NCBI RefSeq assembly: GCF_006539825.1 | Contig: NZ_BJNT01000011.1 | Span: 53,674 to 117,673, forward strand | Direction: 5' to 3' | Source of the DNA: Corynebacterium variabile | GTDB lineage: Bacteria > Actinomycetota > Actinomycetes > Mycobacteriales > Mycobacteriaceae | Length of the DNA stretch: 64,000 nucleotides | In this document: positions 20,153 to 29,116 of the stretch, piece by piece | Layout: each line of letters starts with the position of its first letter | How positions within the stretch are numbered: position 1 is the stretch's first letter | Translations under genes and position numbers: made by a program | The notes under the pieces: model-generated | Databases searched by the model: none | Told to the model about the DNA's origin: nothing | Seen by the model: only the letters and a program-made list of their open reading frames with translations

Positions 20153-22441
20153 CTAGTCCTCGACGAGGATGAGGGAGATCTTGCCGCGGTTGTCGATGTC
20201 CGCGATCTCGACCTCGAGGGAGTCTCCGACGGAGACCTCGTCCTCGACCTTCTCCACCCGGCGGTCGCCGCCGAGGTTGGAGATGTGCAGCAGTCCGTCG
20301 CGGCCCGGCAGCAGAGAGATGAAGGCACCGAAGGCGGTGGTCTTCACGACGGTGCCGAGGAAACGGTCACCGACCTTCGGCAGCTGCGGGTTGGCGATGG
20401 AGTTCACCTTGTCGAGGGCTGCCTCGGCGGCCTTGCCGTCGGCGGCGGAGACGAAGACGGTGCCGTCGTCCTCGATGGAGATGTTGGCGCCGGTCTCCTC
20501 GGTGATCTGGTTGATCGTCTTGCCCTTCGGCCCGATGAGCTCACCGATCTTGTTCTGCGGGATCTTCACGGTGGTGATGCGCGGCGCGAAGTCGCTCATC
20601 TCCTCCGGGCCCTCGATGGCCTCGGCCATGGTGGACAGGATCTCCAGGCGTGCGCCGCGGGCCTGGGACAGGGCCTCGGCGAGGACCTTGGCGGGGATGC
20701 CGTCGACCTTGGTATCGAGCTGCAGGGCGGTGATGAAGTCGGCGGTACCGGCGACCTTGAAGTCCATGTCACCGAAGGCGTCCTCCGCACCGAGGATGTC
20801 GGTGAGGGTGACGTAGGTGTCCTTTCCGTCGACCTCGCCGGTGACCAGACCCATGGCGATACCCGCGACCGGGGCCTTCAGCGGCACGCCTGCGTTGTAC
20901 ATCGACAGGGTGGACGCGCAGACCGAGCCCATGGAGGTGGAGCCGTTGGAACCGAGGGCCTCGGAGACCTGACGAATCGTGTACGGGAAGACTTCGCGGG
21001 ACGGCACGACCGGGAGCAGGGCGCGCTCGGCGAGGGCGCCGTGGCCGATCTCGCGACGCTTCGGGGAGCCGACGCGGCCGGTCTCACCGGTGGAGTACGG
21101 CGGGAAGTTGTAGTGGTGGATATAGCGCTTGGAGGTCACCGGGCCGAGGCTGTCGATCTGCTGCTCCATCTTGAGCATGTCGAGGGTGGTGACGCCCAGG
21201 ATCTGGGTCTCGCCACGCTCGAACAGGGCGGAGCCGTGGGCGCGGGGCACCAGGTCGATCATGACGCCGAGGTCACGGATCGCGGTGGTGTCGCGGCCGT
21301 CGATGCGGAAGCCGTCGGTGAGGATGCGCTCGCGGACGATCTGACGGGAGACCTCGTTGTGGGCGTTGCGGATCTCGGACTCGCGGCCCTCGAACTGCTC
21401 GCCGAGTGCGTCGACGGCGGCGTCCATGTTCGCGGACAGGGCGTCATCGCGCTCCTGCTTGTCGGCGATCGCCATGATGCCGCGCAGGGTCTCGGCCGAC
21501 TCGGACTCGACGGAGGCGTAGACGTCTTCGCCGAAAGCCGGGAAGAGCTCGAACTCGCGTGCGTGGGATGCCTCGACGGCGTCGACGAGGGCGGCCTGGG
21601 CGCCACAGAGCTCGGCGATGAACGGGCGGGCGGCCTCGATACCCTCGGCGACGATCTTCTCGGTCGGGGCCGGGGCACCCTCGGCGATGCGCTCGACGAC
21701 GTTCTCGGTCGCACCGGCCTCGACCATCATGACGACGACGTCGTCGCCCGGGACGGCCTTGCGGCGACCGCGCGGCTTCTTGACCTCGGAGACACGGCCG
21801 GCGACGACCAGCTCGAAAACGGCCTGCTCGTGCTGCTCGCGGGTCGGGAAGGCGACCCACTGGCCGTCGGCGTGTGCCTCGTCGACGACGAGGGCCATGC
21901 GGACGCCACCGACCGGGCCGGAGACCGGCAGGCCAGAGAGCTGGGTGGAGGCGGACGCGGCGTTGATGGCCACGACGTCGTACATGTCCTCCGGGTCCAT
22001 GGACAGGACAGTCACGACGACCTGGACCTCGTTGCGCAGGCCCTTGGCGAAGGTCGGACGCAGCGGACGGTCGATGAGGCGGCAGGCGAGGATGGCCTCG
22101 GTGCCCGGACGTCCCTCACGGCGGAAGAAGCTGCCGGGGATGCGGCCGGCGGCGTACATGCGCTCCTCGACGTCCACGGTGAGGGGGAAGAAGTCGAGGT
22201 TCTCGCGCGGGTGCTTGGAGGCGGTGGTGGTCGACAGCAGCATCGTGTCATCGTCGAGGTAGGCGGTGACGGAACCGTCGGCCTGGCGGGCGAGCAGCCC
22301 GGTCTCGAAGGTGAGGGTGCGGGTGCCGAAGTCGCCGTTGTCGATGGTGGCGTTGGATTCCCAGACTCCGGAGTCCGGGTCGATCAGTTCGGCGGTGTGG
22401 GTGGGCGCCGGGGTGTTTTTCTTGGTGTTCTTCGTCGTCAT
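20153..22441 (-). CDS. pnp: Polyribonucleotide nucleotidyltransferase (PNPase)
   Basis: PNPase degrades RNA 3'-5' phosphorolytically and can make tails. The protein is 762 aa. It has two RNase PH domains separated by an all-alpha linker, the catalytic second core ([26 protein letters not shown], about residues 495-520), a KH domain ([20 protein letters not shown]) and a C-terminal S1 domain ([32 protein letters not shown]). The short N-terminal extension is Lys/Thr-rich. A long inverted repeat lies in its upstream region, where E. coli pnp carries the RNase III hairpin used for autoregulation. Confidence 0.96.
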   Translation of the reverse strand: MTTKNTKKNTPAPTHTAELIDPDSGVWESNATIDNGDFGTRTLTFETGLLARQADGSVTAYLDDDTMLLSTTTASKHPRENLDFFPLTVDVEERMYAAGRIPGSFFRREGRPGTEAILACRLIDRPLRPTFAKGLRNEVQVVVTVLSMDPEDMYDVVAINAASASTQLSGLPVSGPVGGVRMALVVDEAHADGQWVAFPTREQHEQAVFELVVAGRVSEVKKPRGRRKAVPGDDVVVMMVEAGATENVVERIAEGAPAPTEKIVAEGIEAARPFIAELCGAQAALVDAVEASHAREFELFPAFGEDVYASVESESAETLRGIMAIADKQERDDALSANMDAAVDALGEQFEGRESEIRNAHNEVSRQIVRERILTDGFRIDGRDTTAIRDLGVMIDLVPRAHGSALFERGETQILGVTTLDMLKMEQQIDSLGPVTSKRYIHHYNFPPYSTGETGRVGSPKRREIGHGALAERALLPVVPSREVFPYTIRQVSEALGSNGSTSMGSVCASTLSMYNAGVPLKAPVAGIAMGLVTGEVDGKDTYVTLTDILGAEDAFGDMDFKVAGTADFITALQLDTKVDGIPAKVLAEALSQARGARLEILSTMAEAIEGPEEMSDFAPRITTVKIPQNKIGELIGPKGKTINQITEETGANISIEDDGTVFVSAADGKAAEAALDKVNSIANPQLPKVGDRFLGTVVKTTAFGAFISLLPGRDGLLHISNLGGDRRVEKVEDEVSVGDSLEVEIADIDNRGKISLILVED

Positions 22442-22587
22442 GACGGTGCTGCAGTCCCTTTCGGGTCATCTCTCCGTTGCCCCGCGGTCGCGGGCGCCGA
22501 TCATCGGTGTCGGCGTCGGAAAATTCTCGGACAATTACCGGTAAAAGCGTACACCACGTCGGCCGTCACGTCGGGGACGCTGGCCGC

Positions 22588-22658
22588 GCGTACACGATCA
22601 TGACGGATCGGCTCCTTCCGCTGTACGGAGGACGCGGATCCGTGACGATCGTGTACGC
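22588..22658. repeat. Long imperfect inverted repeat upstream of pnp
   Basis: Two 22-nt arms, 22588-22609 and 22637-22658, are reverse complements with two mismatches; the outer core GCGTACACGATC is perfect. The 27-nt loop holds a smaller stem (TCCG/CGGA). It lies 147 nt before the pnp ATG and after the rpsO terminator. It may be an operator or, if transcribed, a double-stranded RNA target for RNase III. No published equivalent is recognised. The rest of the 300-nt rpsO-pnp gap has only a TTACCGGTAA palindrome near 22534-22543. Confidence 0.75.
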
Positions 22659-22707
22659 AGGAGGACACCGGAGGACGCCACAGACGCAGTTACCCCCGGA
22701 TACGCGA

Positions 22708-22733
22708 AAACCCCGCTCCGTGGAGCGGGGTTT
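22708..22733 (-). terminator. rpsO intrinsic terminator
   Basis: A 12-bp perfect stem (AAACCCCGCTCC with GGAGCGGGGTTT) and a 2-nt loop lie 12 nt past the rpsO stop. On the minus strand the stem ends in a TTTT run. This should separate rpsO from pnp, which are joined in many bacteria. Confidence 0.9.
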
Positions 22734-22744
22734 CAGGCGGAGAA

Positions 22745-23014
22745 CTAGCGGCGCAGGCCGAGGCGTTCGATGAGCGAACGGTAACGCTCGACGTTGTTCT
22801 CCTGCAGGTACTTCAGCAGGCCCTTACGGCGACCGACGAGAAGCAGCAGGCCACGACGGGAGTGGTGGTCGTGCTTGTGGAACTTGAGGTGCTCGGTCAG
22901 CTGACGGATACGGACGGTCAGCAGGGCGACCTGAGCCTCGGGGGAACCGGTGTCGGTCTCGTGGAGGCCGAACTCCTTGAGGGTCTCGGCCTTCTGGTCC
23001 TTGGTGAGAGCCAT
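22745..23014 (-). CDS. rpsO: 30S ribosomal protein S15
   Basis: S15 binds the central domain of 16S rRNA early in 30S assembly. The protein is 89 aa, the exact family length, with the conserved [21 protein letters not shown] segment that contacts the rRNA three-way junction and the C-terminal [14 protein letters not shown] lies 7 nt before the ATG. It is followed by a strong terminator before pnp. Confidence 0.98.
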   Translation of the reverse strand: MALTKDQKAETLKEFGLHETDTGSPEAQVALLTVRIRQLTEHLKFHKHDHHSRRGLLLLVGRRKGLLKYLQENNVERYRSLIERLGLRR

Positions 23015-23112
23015 GGTGAATCTCCTGTTAGTTGTTTCAGTCCGCGCAAAGTGAAGGTGAAACCGTCAGTGACTACCGCGAACCACAGTCACGCAACCGG
23101 AGCAGAATAGCA

Positions 23113-24129
23113 TCAGCGGTCGCGTGGGACCAAACGCCTCGTCTCGGAGACGTCCCGATTGATCGCGGTGATGAGCTGGTCGAGGTCACCGTAGGCCTCC
23201 ATACCGCGGATCCGCTCGATGAAGCTCACCGTGACCTTACGTCCGTAGAGGTCCGCCTCATGGTCGAGGACGAAAGCCTCCACACTGCGGGTCTCGTCGC
23301 CGAAGGTGGGGTTGGTGCCCACCGAAATCGCGGCCGGCATGTGCACCTCCACCGGCATATCACCGACGAGTTCCCCGGCCGGATCCTTGTGGGTCGGCAG
23401 GATGCGCAGGTCGCCGGCGTACACGCCGTCAGAGGGAAGGGCCTGGGCATCCGGGAAGTAGAGGTTCGCCGTGGGGAATCCGAGGGCCGCACCGCCGCGT
23501 CCTGCACCGCGGGTGACCACGCCACGGACCGTGAAGTTGCGGCCCAGGGCGCGCCCGGCGGCGGCGACGTCGCCTTCGGCGAGTCGGTCGCGGATCCAGG
23601 TGGAGCACACGACATGGTCCACGGCGGATGCCCCGCCGAGTGCCGGATCGCCGGCGTCGGTCAGCAGGTCGTGGGTGATGACCTCCACTCCCCTGGCGTC
23701 GCCGAGCGTCCTCATGGTGTCGCTGGTGCCGGCGGCGAGGTGCCCGAAGGTGAAGTTGTCGCCGATGACCACGCTGCGGGCGTGGAGGGTGTCGACGATG
23801 ACGCGCTCGAAGTACTCCTCCGGGGTCCAGCCGGCCAGCTCACGGTCGAAGTTGATGGCGAGCATCGCGTCGATGCCGTAGCGCGCGGCGGAGACCGACC
23901 GCTGCTCCAACGACGCCAGGGCCGGCGGGATGGCCTCGGGCCGGAAGAAGACGGTGGGGTGCGGGTCGAAGGTGACCATCACCGCGGGCACACCGAGATC
24001 GTGCGCCCGCTGCACCGCAGAGGCGATGAGCCGCTGGTGACCCCGGTGAACGCCGTCGAAGACGCCGATGGTGACGACCGAGCCCGCCAGATCGGCAGGC
24101 ACCTGTTCCAGTCCGTTCCAGATATCCAC
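23113..24129 (-). CDS. ribF: Bifunctional riboflavin kinase/FAD synthetase RibF
   Basis: RibF phosphorylates riboflavin to FMN and adenylates FMN to FAD. The protein is 338 aa. The N-terminal adenylyltransferase domain shows IGVFDGVHRGHQRL and TFDPHP; the C-terminal flavokinase domain shows GRGGAALGFPTANLYF and GTNPTFGDETRSVEAFVLD. The GTG start at 24129 was chosen: TATTCT (-10) ends 7 nt before it, and the 202-codon longer frame would cover the truB gene on the other strand. The mRNA is probably leaderless. Confidence 0.94.
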   Translation of the reverse strand: MDIWNGLEQVPADLAGSVVTIGVFDGVHRGHQRLIASAVQRAHDLGVPAVMVTFDPHPTVFFRPEAIPPALASLEQRSVSAARYGIDAMLAINFDRELAGWTPEEYFERVIVDTLHARSVVIGDNFTFGHLAAGTSDTMRTLGDARGVEVITHDLLTDAGDPALGGASAVDHVVCSTWIRDRLAEGDVAAAGRALGRNFTVRGVVTRGAGRGGAALGFPTANLYFPDAQALPSDGVYAGDLRILPTHKDPAGELVGDMPVEVHMPAAISVGTNPTFGDETRSVEAFVLDHEADLYGRKVTVSFIERIRGMEAYGDLDQLITAINRDVSETRRLVPRDR

Positions 24130-24136
24130 GGGCACC

Positions 24137-24168
24137 AGAATACGACATGGCCGGCCACCTCCTAGACT
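24137..24168. promoter_or_regulatory. Back-to-back leaderless promoters of ribF and truB
   Basis: On the minus strand TATTCT (24137-24142) is 7 nt before the ribF GTG. On the plus strand TAGACT (24163-24168) is 7 nt before the truB ATG. The two start codons are only 46 nt apart, so the two polymerases would compete for overlapping -35 regions, giving possible reciprocal control. Confidence 0.6.
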
Positions 24169-24175
24169 GTGCTCC

Positions 24176-25150
24176 ATGCCCAGAACGGACCCCCGCCCTA
24201 TACTCGACCGCTCCGGCCTCGTCGTCGTCGACAAGCCGGCTGGAATGACCAGCCACGATGTGGTCTCGCGCCTGCGCCGGATCTTCGGCACCCGTCGGGT
24301 CGGCCATTCCGGAACCCTCGATCCGATGGCCACCGGAGTGCTCGTCGTCGGCATCGAGCGCGGCACCCGCTTCCTCGCCCACGTCGTCACCCACGACAAG
24401 CGGTATGCGGCGACGGTCCGGCTCGGCGCGTCCACCCTCACCGACGACGCCGAGGGCGAGGTCCTCACCACCGCGGACGCCGCGACGCTGGCGTCCCTCA
24501 CCGAGCAGCAGGTACGGGACGCGTTCGCCCGCCAGACCGGGGAGATCATGCAGCGGCCGAGTTCGGTGAGTTCGGTGAAGATCAACGGTCGCCGCGCCCA
24601 TGAGCTGGTGCGCGAGGGGGTGGACGTGGTCCTGCCGGAGCGGCCGGTCACGGTGTTCTCCCTCGACGTGGACGCCGTGCGCATCAGCGAGGGGTCGGTC
24701 GAGGCGGACATCCGGGTGCACTGTTCCTCCGGCACCTACATCCGCTCGATCGCCCGTGATGTCGGGGCGGAGCTGGAGGTCGGAGGACATCTGACCGCGC
24801 TGCGTCGGACCTCGGCCGGCCCGTTCGACATCGCGGAAGCACGCACGCTCGACGAGCTCAACAGGCAGAAGGACGCGGTACTGGCGTCCTCCCCGGAAGG
24901 GACGGACCCGCGGGGCGTCTCCCCGGAGCTCTCACTGTCGCTCGACGGGGCGATGGTGCGGTGCTTCCCGGTCCGGAACGTGACCGAGGACCAGGGCAGT
25001 GCCCTGGCCCTCGGAAAATGGCTGGAACCGGTGGGCGACCGTGAGGTGGTCGCAGCGGTCACCCCCTCAGGTCACGCCGTGGCGCTGCTGGAGGAGAAGG
25101 GGAAACGGGCGGCGAGTGTGTTCGTCGCCCGCCCCGCCGGGATGGAGTGA
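24176..25150 (+). CDS. truB: tRNA pseudouridine synthase B
   Basis: TruB makes pseudouridine 55 in the T-loop of tRNAs. The protein is 324 aa. The catalytic aspartate is in GHSGTLDPMATGVL, about residue 43-56. Other motifs are VDKPAGMTSHDVV, RPSSVSSVKINGRRAHELVREG and VHCSSGTYIRSIARDVG. The C-terminus has the mycobacterial-type extension of about 80 residues. No ribosome site precedes the ATG; TAGACT lies 7 nt upstream. Divergent from ribF, with which it is often adjacent in bacteria. Confidence 0.95.
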   Translation: MPRTDPRPILDRSGLVVVDKPAGMTSHDVVSRLRRIFGTRRVGHSGTLDPMATGVLVVGIERGTRFLAHVVTHDKRYAATVRLGASTLTDDAEGEVLTTADAATLASLTEQQVRDAFARQTGEIMQRPSSVSSVKINGRRAHELVREGVDVVLPERPVTVFSLDVDAVRISEGSVEADIRVHCSSGTYIRSIARDVGAELEVGGHLTALRRTSAGPFDIAEARTLDELNRQKDAVLASSPEGTDPRGVSPELSLSLDGAMVRCFPVRNVTEDQGSALALGKWLEPVGDREVVAAVTPSGHAVALLEEKGKRAASVFVARPAGME

Positions 25151-25215
25151 GGACCGGCGGTCACACCCGATTCCCCGCGCGTCTGCCGGATAGGCTACGA
25201 TGCCAATCAGTGAGA

Positions 25216-25242
25216 CGCTGTCTCCCGACCTGTGAGACAGCG
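25216..25242 (+). repeat. Inverted repeat in the leader of the Sua5-like gene
   Basis: CGCTGTCTC and GAGACAGCG are perfect 9-bp arms around a 9-nt loop. The left arm also overlaps a tighter GAGAC-GCT-GTCTC palindrome (25212-25224), so two alternative hairpins are possible. It lies 40 nt before the start codon and downstream of a -10-like TACGAT (25198-25203 region). It could be an operator or a leader RNA switch. Confidence 0.55.
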
Positions 25243-25280
25243 CCAGCCCCTGAAGACCACGAAGGATGAGTGAGGAACCC

Positions 25281-26060
25281 ATGGCCAACAACCAGATCAC
25301 CTGGAACGGCGGACTCCAGGAGGAGGCCGTCGAGCTCCTCCGCACCCCCGGACACATCGTCGTCACCCCGACGAAGGTCGGCTACATCATCGCCACCAGC
25401 GACCGCGAGGGCCTCGAGCGCAAGTTCGCCGTCAAGCACCGCAAGCGCAACAAGCCGGGCGTCGTCCTCTGCGGCTCCATCGAGCAGCTCAAGGAGCTCG
25501 CCCAGCTGACCCCGGAGATCGAGAAGTTCTACCAGACCTGTGTCGACCGCGACATCCTCATGGGCTGCATCCTCCCCTGGAAGGAGGGCGCCCAGGAGAA
25601 GTACCTGCCCGAGGGTGCCTCCGAGCTCGCCACCGACGTCCGTGGCACCAGCTGCTTCGTCCTGAAGTTCGGCGTCCCCGGCGAGAACATCGCCCGTGAG
25701 CTGTGGGAGAAGGACCGCCGTCTGGTCTTCGCCTCCTCCGCCAACCCGTCCGGCAAGGGCAACCGCGGCCTGGTCGAGGGCATCGGTGACGAGATCGCCA
25801 ACGAGGCCGACCTGGTCATCGAGGGCGATTCCTACGTGGCGTCCATCCAGCCCGACAAGTCCATCGAGACCCGCTACGAGCAGGGTGTCATGGTCTCCAT
25901 GGTCGACGCCGACGGCACCATCGTCCCGGAGCAGCACGGTGAGCGCGGCATCACCCCGTGCCCGACCCTGATCCGCAAGGGGGTCTACAACGACGAGATC
26001 GTCCTGATCCTGTCCGAGCAGTTCAACTCCTGGGACTTCCGCCAGGGCGCCTACTACTGA
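25281..26060 (+). CDS. Sua5/YciO/YrdC/YwlC family protein
   Basis: The 259-aa protein has the YrdC-like RNA-binding fold, whose best-known members make threonylcarbamoyl-adenylate for t6A tRNA modification. Visible motifs are the KHRKRNKPGVVL basic segment and SSANPSGKGNRG, the S-x-N nucleotide-binding signature. It lacks the C-terminal Sua5 domain, and its internal sequence is divergent, so it may be a paralogue with another role rather than the main t6A enzyme. ATG 25281 has GAGGA 5 nt upstream; an ATG 15 nt earlier is possible. It is convergent with pptT. Confidence 0.85.
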   Translation: MANNQITWNGGLQEEAVELLRTPGHIVVTPTKVGYIIATSDREGLERKFAVKHRKRNKPGVVLCGSIEQLKELAQLTPEIEKFYQTCVDRDILMGCILPWKEGAQEKYLPEGASELATDVRGTSCFVLKFGVPGENIARELWEKDRRLVFASSANPSGKGNRGLVEGIGDEIANEADLVIEGDSYVASIQPDKSIETRYEQGVMVSMVDADGTIVPEQHGERGITPCPTLIRKGVYNDEIVLILSEQFNSWDFRQGAYY

Positions 26061-26103
26061 TCCGGTAGCCTGCCCCGGGGCCGTCACCCCTGTGTCGTCA
26101 CCG

Positions 26104-26862
26104 TCACCTGCGGATTCCGCAGACGGTGGCGACATAGCTGTCTCTGATGACCCACGAGCCGGTGATCTCCTCGACCGGTGTGGGGCTGGTGAGCAGCCGG
26201 GCCCGCCAGGTTCCGCCGACATCCCCGGAGCCGACAGCCCCCCGGCCGAAGCCGTGGTCGATCTCCAGGTGGAGTTCCGCCTCGTCGAAGTCGAGGAAGC
26301 GTCCTGCCAGGGGGAACCAGGACTTGTAGACACATTCCTTGGCGGAGAAGAGCACGGTGCCGAGCAGGTTCTCGCTCCGTTCACTGCCGGTCAGCCGGGA
26401 CAGTGACCACCGTTCCAACGGCGAGGTCACCGCATTGAAGACACCGCCGGTCAACGGCTGCGCCTTCTCCACATCCAGGCCCACACTGCGCCAGACGCCG
26501 GCGTCCCCCACGAGTGCGCCGCGGAGGCCGTCGGTGTGGGACAGGGTGCCCACGATGCCCTCAGGGAACAGCGGCATCCCCTTCTCCCCGCGCAGGATCG
26601 GTTCATCCCTCCCCCAGCGTCGCAGCGCCTCGTGGGCGCACCAGCGGGCGTCACCGAAGTCCGACTTTCGGGACGGCACGGCGCGGGCGACAAGTCGCCG
26701 CTCGAGCTCGTGCAGCCGCAGGAACCGGTCGAGGTCAGGGGTGCCGTCGGTGTGCAGTTCGACCACGGAGGTGCCGGCCGGCAGCTCGAGAGCGGCGAGC
26801 AGGGACTCCCGCGGGGAACCGTCGCGGTTCATCGCGGTGATGCGGGGTGCGGAAAGGATCAT
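26104..26862 (-). CDS. pptT: 4'-phosphopantetheinyl transferase PptT
   Basis: This enzyme moves the phosphopantetheine arm of CoA onto acyl and peptidyl carrier proteins, which in mycolate-making actinobacteria includes Pks13 and FAS-I. The protein is 252 aa, of the EntD/Sfp type. Motifs in order are WCAHEALRRWG, PEGIVGTLSHTDG, the metal-binding VGLDVE, and FSAKECVYKSW. The start overlaps the stop of the upstream phosphoesterase by 4 nt. In M. tuberculosis the same pair, pptT and pptH, lies beside truB, so the context supports the assignment strongly. Confidence 0.93.
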   Translation of the reverse strand: MILSAPRITAMNRDGSPRESLLAALELPAGTSVVELHTDGTPDLDRFLRLHELERRLVARAVPSRKSDFGDARWCAHEALRRWGRDEPILRGEKGMPLFPEGIVGTLSHTDGLRGALVGDAGVWRSVGLDVEKAQPLTGGVFNAVTSPLERWSLSRLTGSERSENLLGTVLFSAKECVYKSWFPLAGRFLDFDEAELHLEIDHGFGRGAVGSGDVGGTWRARLLTSPTPVEEITGSWVIRDSYVATVCGIRR

Positions 26863-27683
26863 GGGAGGACCTCCGTAAGGACGGGGAAGGGCCAGAGACG
26901 GCGGTCACGTCGCGGCGGCAGGGACCGCTCGTGCTCGCGCGGGTAGCCGAGGGAGACTTCGGCGTGGGTGACGCCGTCGAATTCCCTCACCAGGGGGATG
27001 TGCAGGTGGCCGTAGACCACGGTGGACGCCCGGAACCGTACCGGCCAGTCCTGGGTGTCCCGGGTGCCCGACCACAGGGCGATCTCGGGCAGCACGAGCT
27101 TGTCGGTGACCTCACGGATCAACGGCCAGTGGTTGACCAGGACCGTGGGCCCGGTGACCCGGGACAGCCGACGGACGGTGTAGCTCAGCCGCTCACGGCA
27201 CCAGGCCGGCACGTCGACGAACGGCGCGATCGCCACCTGGTCGGTGAACATCACGCCGTTGCCTTCTGCCGCGGTGAGCGCCTCGGAGACACTGAGCGCG
27301 GGGTCGCGCCAGCTGTGGTCGTAGAGGGTGAACATGGGGACGACGGTGTGCCCGCCGAAGACCGGGTAGCTGTCTTCGGGGGTGGTCACGCCGATCTCCC
27401 GGCAGCCGTCGACGAGCTCCCGGTAGCGGTCACGACCGCGGTGGGGGTCGCTGGAGCGGCAGAACAGTTCATGGTTGCCGGGCACCCAGATCACCCGGGC
27501 GAAGCGCTCGGTGAGCCTGCCCAGGGTCTTGAGGACGGTACTGACGCGCTCGGCGACGTCACCGGCGACGATGAGCCAGTCCTCGGGGTGTTCCGGGCGG
27601 ACGAGGTCGTCGACGAGATCCCGGTTTCCCGGGGCTGCGACGTGCAGGTCGGAGACTGCCCAGAGCGTGCGGTGCTCTGTCAT
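26859..27683 (-). CDS. Metallophosphoesterase, PptH-like 4'-phosphopantetheinyl hydrolase
   Basis: The 274-aa protein is a calcineurin-like phosphoesterase with all metal motifs: SDLHV, VAGDVAE, PGNHELF, LVNHWP and YGHLH. Its M. tuberculosis positional counterpart (Rv2795c, PptH) removes phosphopantetheine from carrier proteins, opposing PptT. Here the two genes overlap by 4 nt (ATGA-type), so they are made together. The substrate is inferred from synteny and not visible in the sequence. A phased 9-bp repeat lies in its upstream region. AGGAGG is present 12 nt before the ATG. Confidence 0.87.
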   Translation of the reverse strand: MTEHRTLWAVSDLHVAAPGNRDLVDDLVRPEHPEDWLIVAGDVAERVSTVLKTLGRLTERFARVIWVPGNHELFCRSSDPHRGRDRYRELVDGCREIGVTTPEDSYPVFGGHTVVPMFTLYDHSWRDPALSVSEALTAAEGNGVMFTDQVAIAPFVDVPAWCRERLSYTVRRLSRVTGPTVLVNHWPLIREVTDKLVLPEIALWSGTRDTQDWPVRFRASTVVYGHLHIPLVREFDGVTHAEVSLGYPREHERSLPPRRDRRLWPFPVLTEVLP

Positions 27684-27731
27684 GGTCTGGGTCTGCCTCC
27701 TGTTCTCGACGTCATCTGTCCTGGCTCCCGG

Positions 27732-27767
27732 GTCACTTTAGTCACACAAGTAACATCTGTCACTCAG
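27732..27767. repeat. Four phased 9-bp repeats upstream of the PptH-like gene
   Basis: Four consecutive 9-bp units begin GTCAC, GTCAC, GTAAC and GTCAC at 27732, 27741, 27750 and 27759. Only the first five bases of each unit are conserved. The array fills the gap before the phosphoesterase gene and touches the stop codon of the MATE gene. Regular spacing of 9 bp suggests cooperative binding of a regulator. No matching corynebacterial motif is recognised. Confidence 0.6.
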
Positions 27768-29116
27768 TTCACACCCGTGCGTTGCCACCGGTCCGACCGG
27801 TAGCGCAGTGCCACCGCCGCCAACCGCAGCAGCAGGAAGGCCAGCAGACCGCACCACACGCCGGTCAGTCCCAGGTCTGCGGCACCTGCCACCAGCACGC
27901 CGGGAATGAAACCACACGCCAGTGAGACAATCGTCGCGGTCCGCAGGAACGCAACATCACCGGCTCCGAGCAGCACCCCGTCAAGGGCGAAGACCACTCC
28001 CCCGACCACGGCCATCACCACGAGGACCCACCACGCGGAGTGCAACGCACCCCGCACATCGTCGTCCGTGGTGAACAGGCCCGGCAGGACGGTAGCCCCG
28101 AGTGCCAGTACCACGGCCAGTACGCTACCTGCCCCGACAGAGAAGCGCAGCACATTCCGTGCAACCTGCCTCGAGGCGTCCCGCGCCGCGGCACCCAGCG
28201 CCGCGCCGACGAGCGCCTGGGCGGCGACCGCCACCGAGTCCAGCAGCAGCGTCAGCAGATTCCACAGCTGCAGCAGCACCTGGTGGGCGGCCAGCGCCCC
28301 GGAACCGGAGCGTGCCGAGACCGCCGCCGCGGAGACGAAGGCGACCTGGAAGCCCAACGAGCGCAGTATGAGGTCACGACCGGCGACGAGCTGGGGCCGG
28401 ATCACCGACCAGGTGGGACGCACCGGGCGTCCGTCCCCGACCTGACGCCAGGTACGGACCAGGCAGGCCACGAAGCAGCAGGCGGTGACGGTCTCCCCCG
28501 CCACCGTCGCCCACGCTGAGCCGATGATCCCGTAACGGGAGACCGACCAGGGCACCGCGACAGCCACCGGGACCAGGCCGGCCAGGGTGAACCAGAGCGG
28601 GAGTCGGGTGTCGGCAATCCCGCGTAACCAGCCGTTGCCGGCCATCACGGTCAACGCGGGGATGATCGCCAGGCACGCGACATGGAGCCACCGGGTGGCC
28701 TCACGGGCGATGCGGGTGGCGTCCTCACCGTCGCCGGCGAGCCACCCGGTCACCGGAGCTGCCACCAGGGCCACGGTGACGGCGAGGGTGGCACCGACCG
28801 CCAGGGCGACCCAGGTGGCCTGGACACCCTCGGCCACGGCCCCGGTGCGGTCACCGGCGCCGAAGCGTCGGGCGGCCCGGGCGGTCGTCCCGTAGGACAG
28901 GAAGGTCAGCTGGGTGGTGACCTGGGTCAGCACGGTCGTGCCGGCGGCGAGTGAGGCCAGTTCCACGGCACCGAGACGCCCCACCCAGGCGGTGTCCCAC
29001 AGCAGGTACAGCGGGGTGGCGGCAAGAACCGCCAGTGCGGGCAGGGCGAGACCGAGAATGGTCCGCACATCTGCCCGCACCGGCGGTCGTGACGTGTCCG
29101 TCAGGGTGTCAGCCAC
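27764..29116 (-). CDS. MATE family efflux transporter (DinF type)
   Basis: This 450-aa protein has twelve hydrophobic helices and the MATE/DinF pattern, with [23 protein letters not shown] near the N-terminus and [16 protein letters not shown] in the middle. MATE proteins export cationic drugs or metabolites using Na+ or H+. The substrate is unknown. The GTG start chosen overlaps the last 8 nt of rbfA, matching the actinobacterial order rbfA-(nrnA)-dinF, but the DHH phosphoesterase gene nrnA usually found between is missing here. Confidence 0.9.
   Translation of the reverse strand: MADTLTDTSRPPVRADVRTILGLALPALAVLAATPLYLLWDTAWVGRLGAVELASLAAGTTVLTQVTTQLTFLSYGTTARAARRFGAGDRTGAVAEGVQATWVALAVGATLAVTVALVAAPVTGWLAGDGEDATRIAREATRWLHVACLAIIPALTVMAGNGWLRGIADTRLPLWFTLAGLVPVAVAVPWSVSRYGIIGSAWATVAGETVTACCFVACLVRTWRQVGDGRPVRPTWSVIRPQLVAGRDLILRSLGFQVAFVSAAAVSARSGSGALAAHQVLLQLWNLLTLLLDSVAVAAQALVGAALGAAARDASRQVARNVLRFSVGAGSVLAVVLALGATVLPGLFTTDDDVRGALHSAWWVLVVMAVVGGVVFALDGVLLGAGDVAFLRTATIVSLACGFIPGVLVAGAADLGLTGVWCGLLAFLLLRLAAVALRYRSDRWQRTGVN

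Noticed and set aside
20285..22603. 772-codon plus-strand frame
   Set aside because: Antisense to pnp, which has clear domains.
24130..24735. N-terminal extension of ribF by 202 codons
   Set aside because: It would run antisense through truB and through both promoters; the family begins near DIWNGLEQVPADLAGSV.
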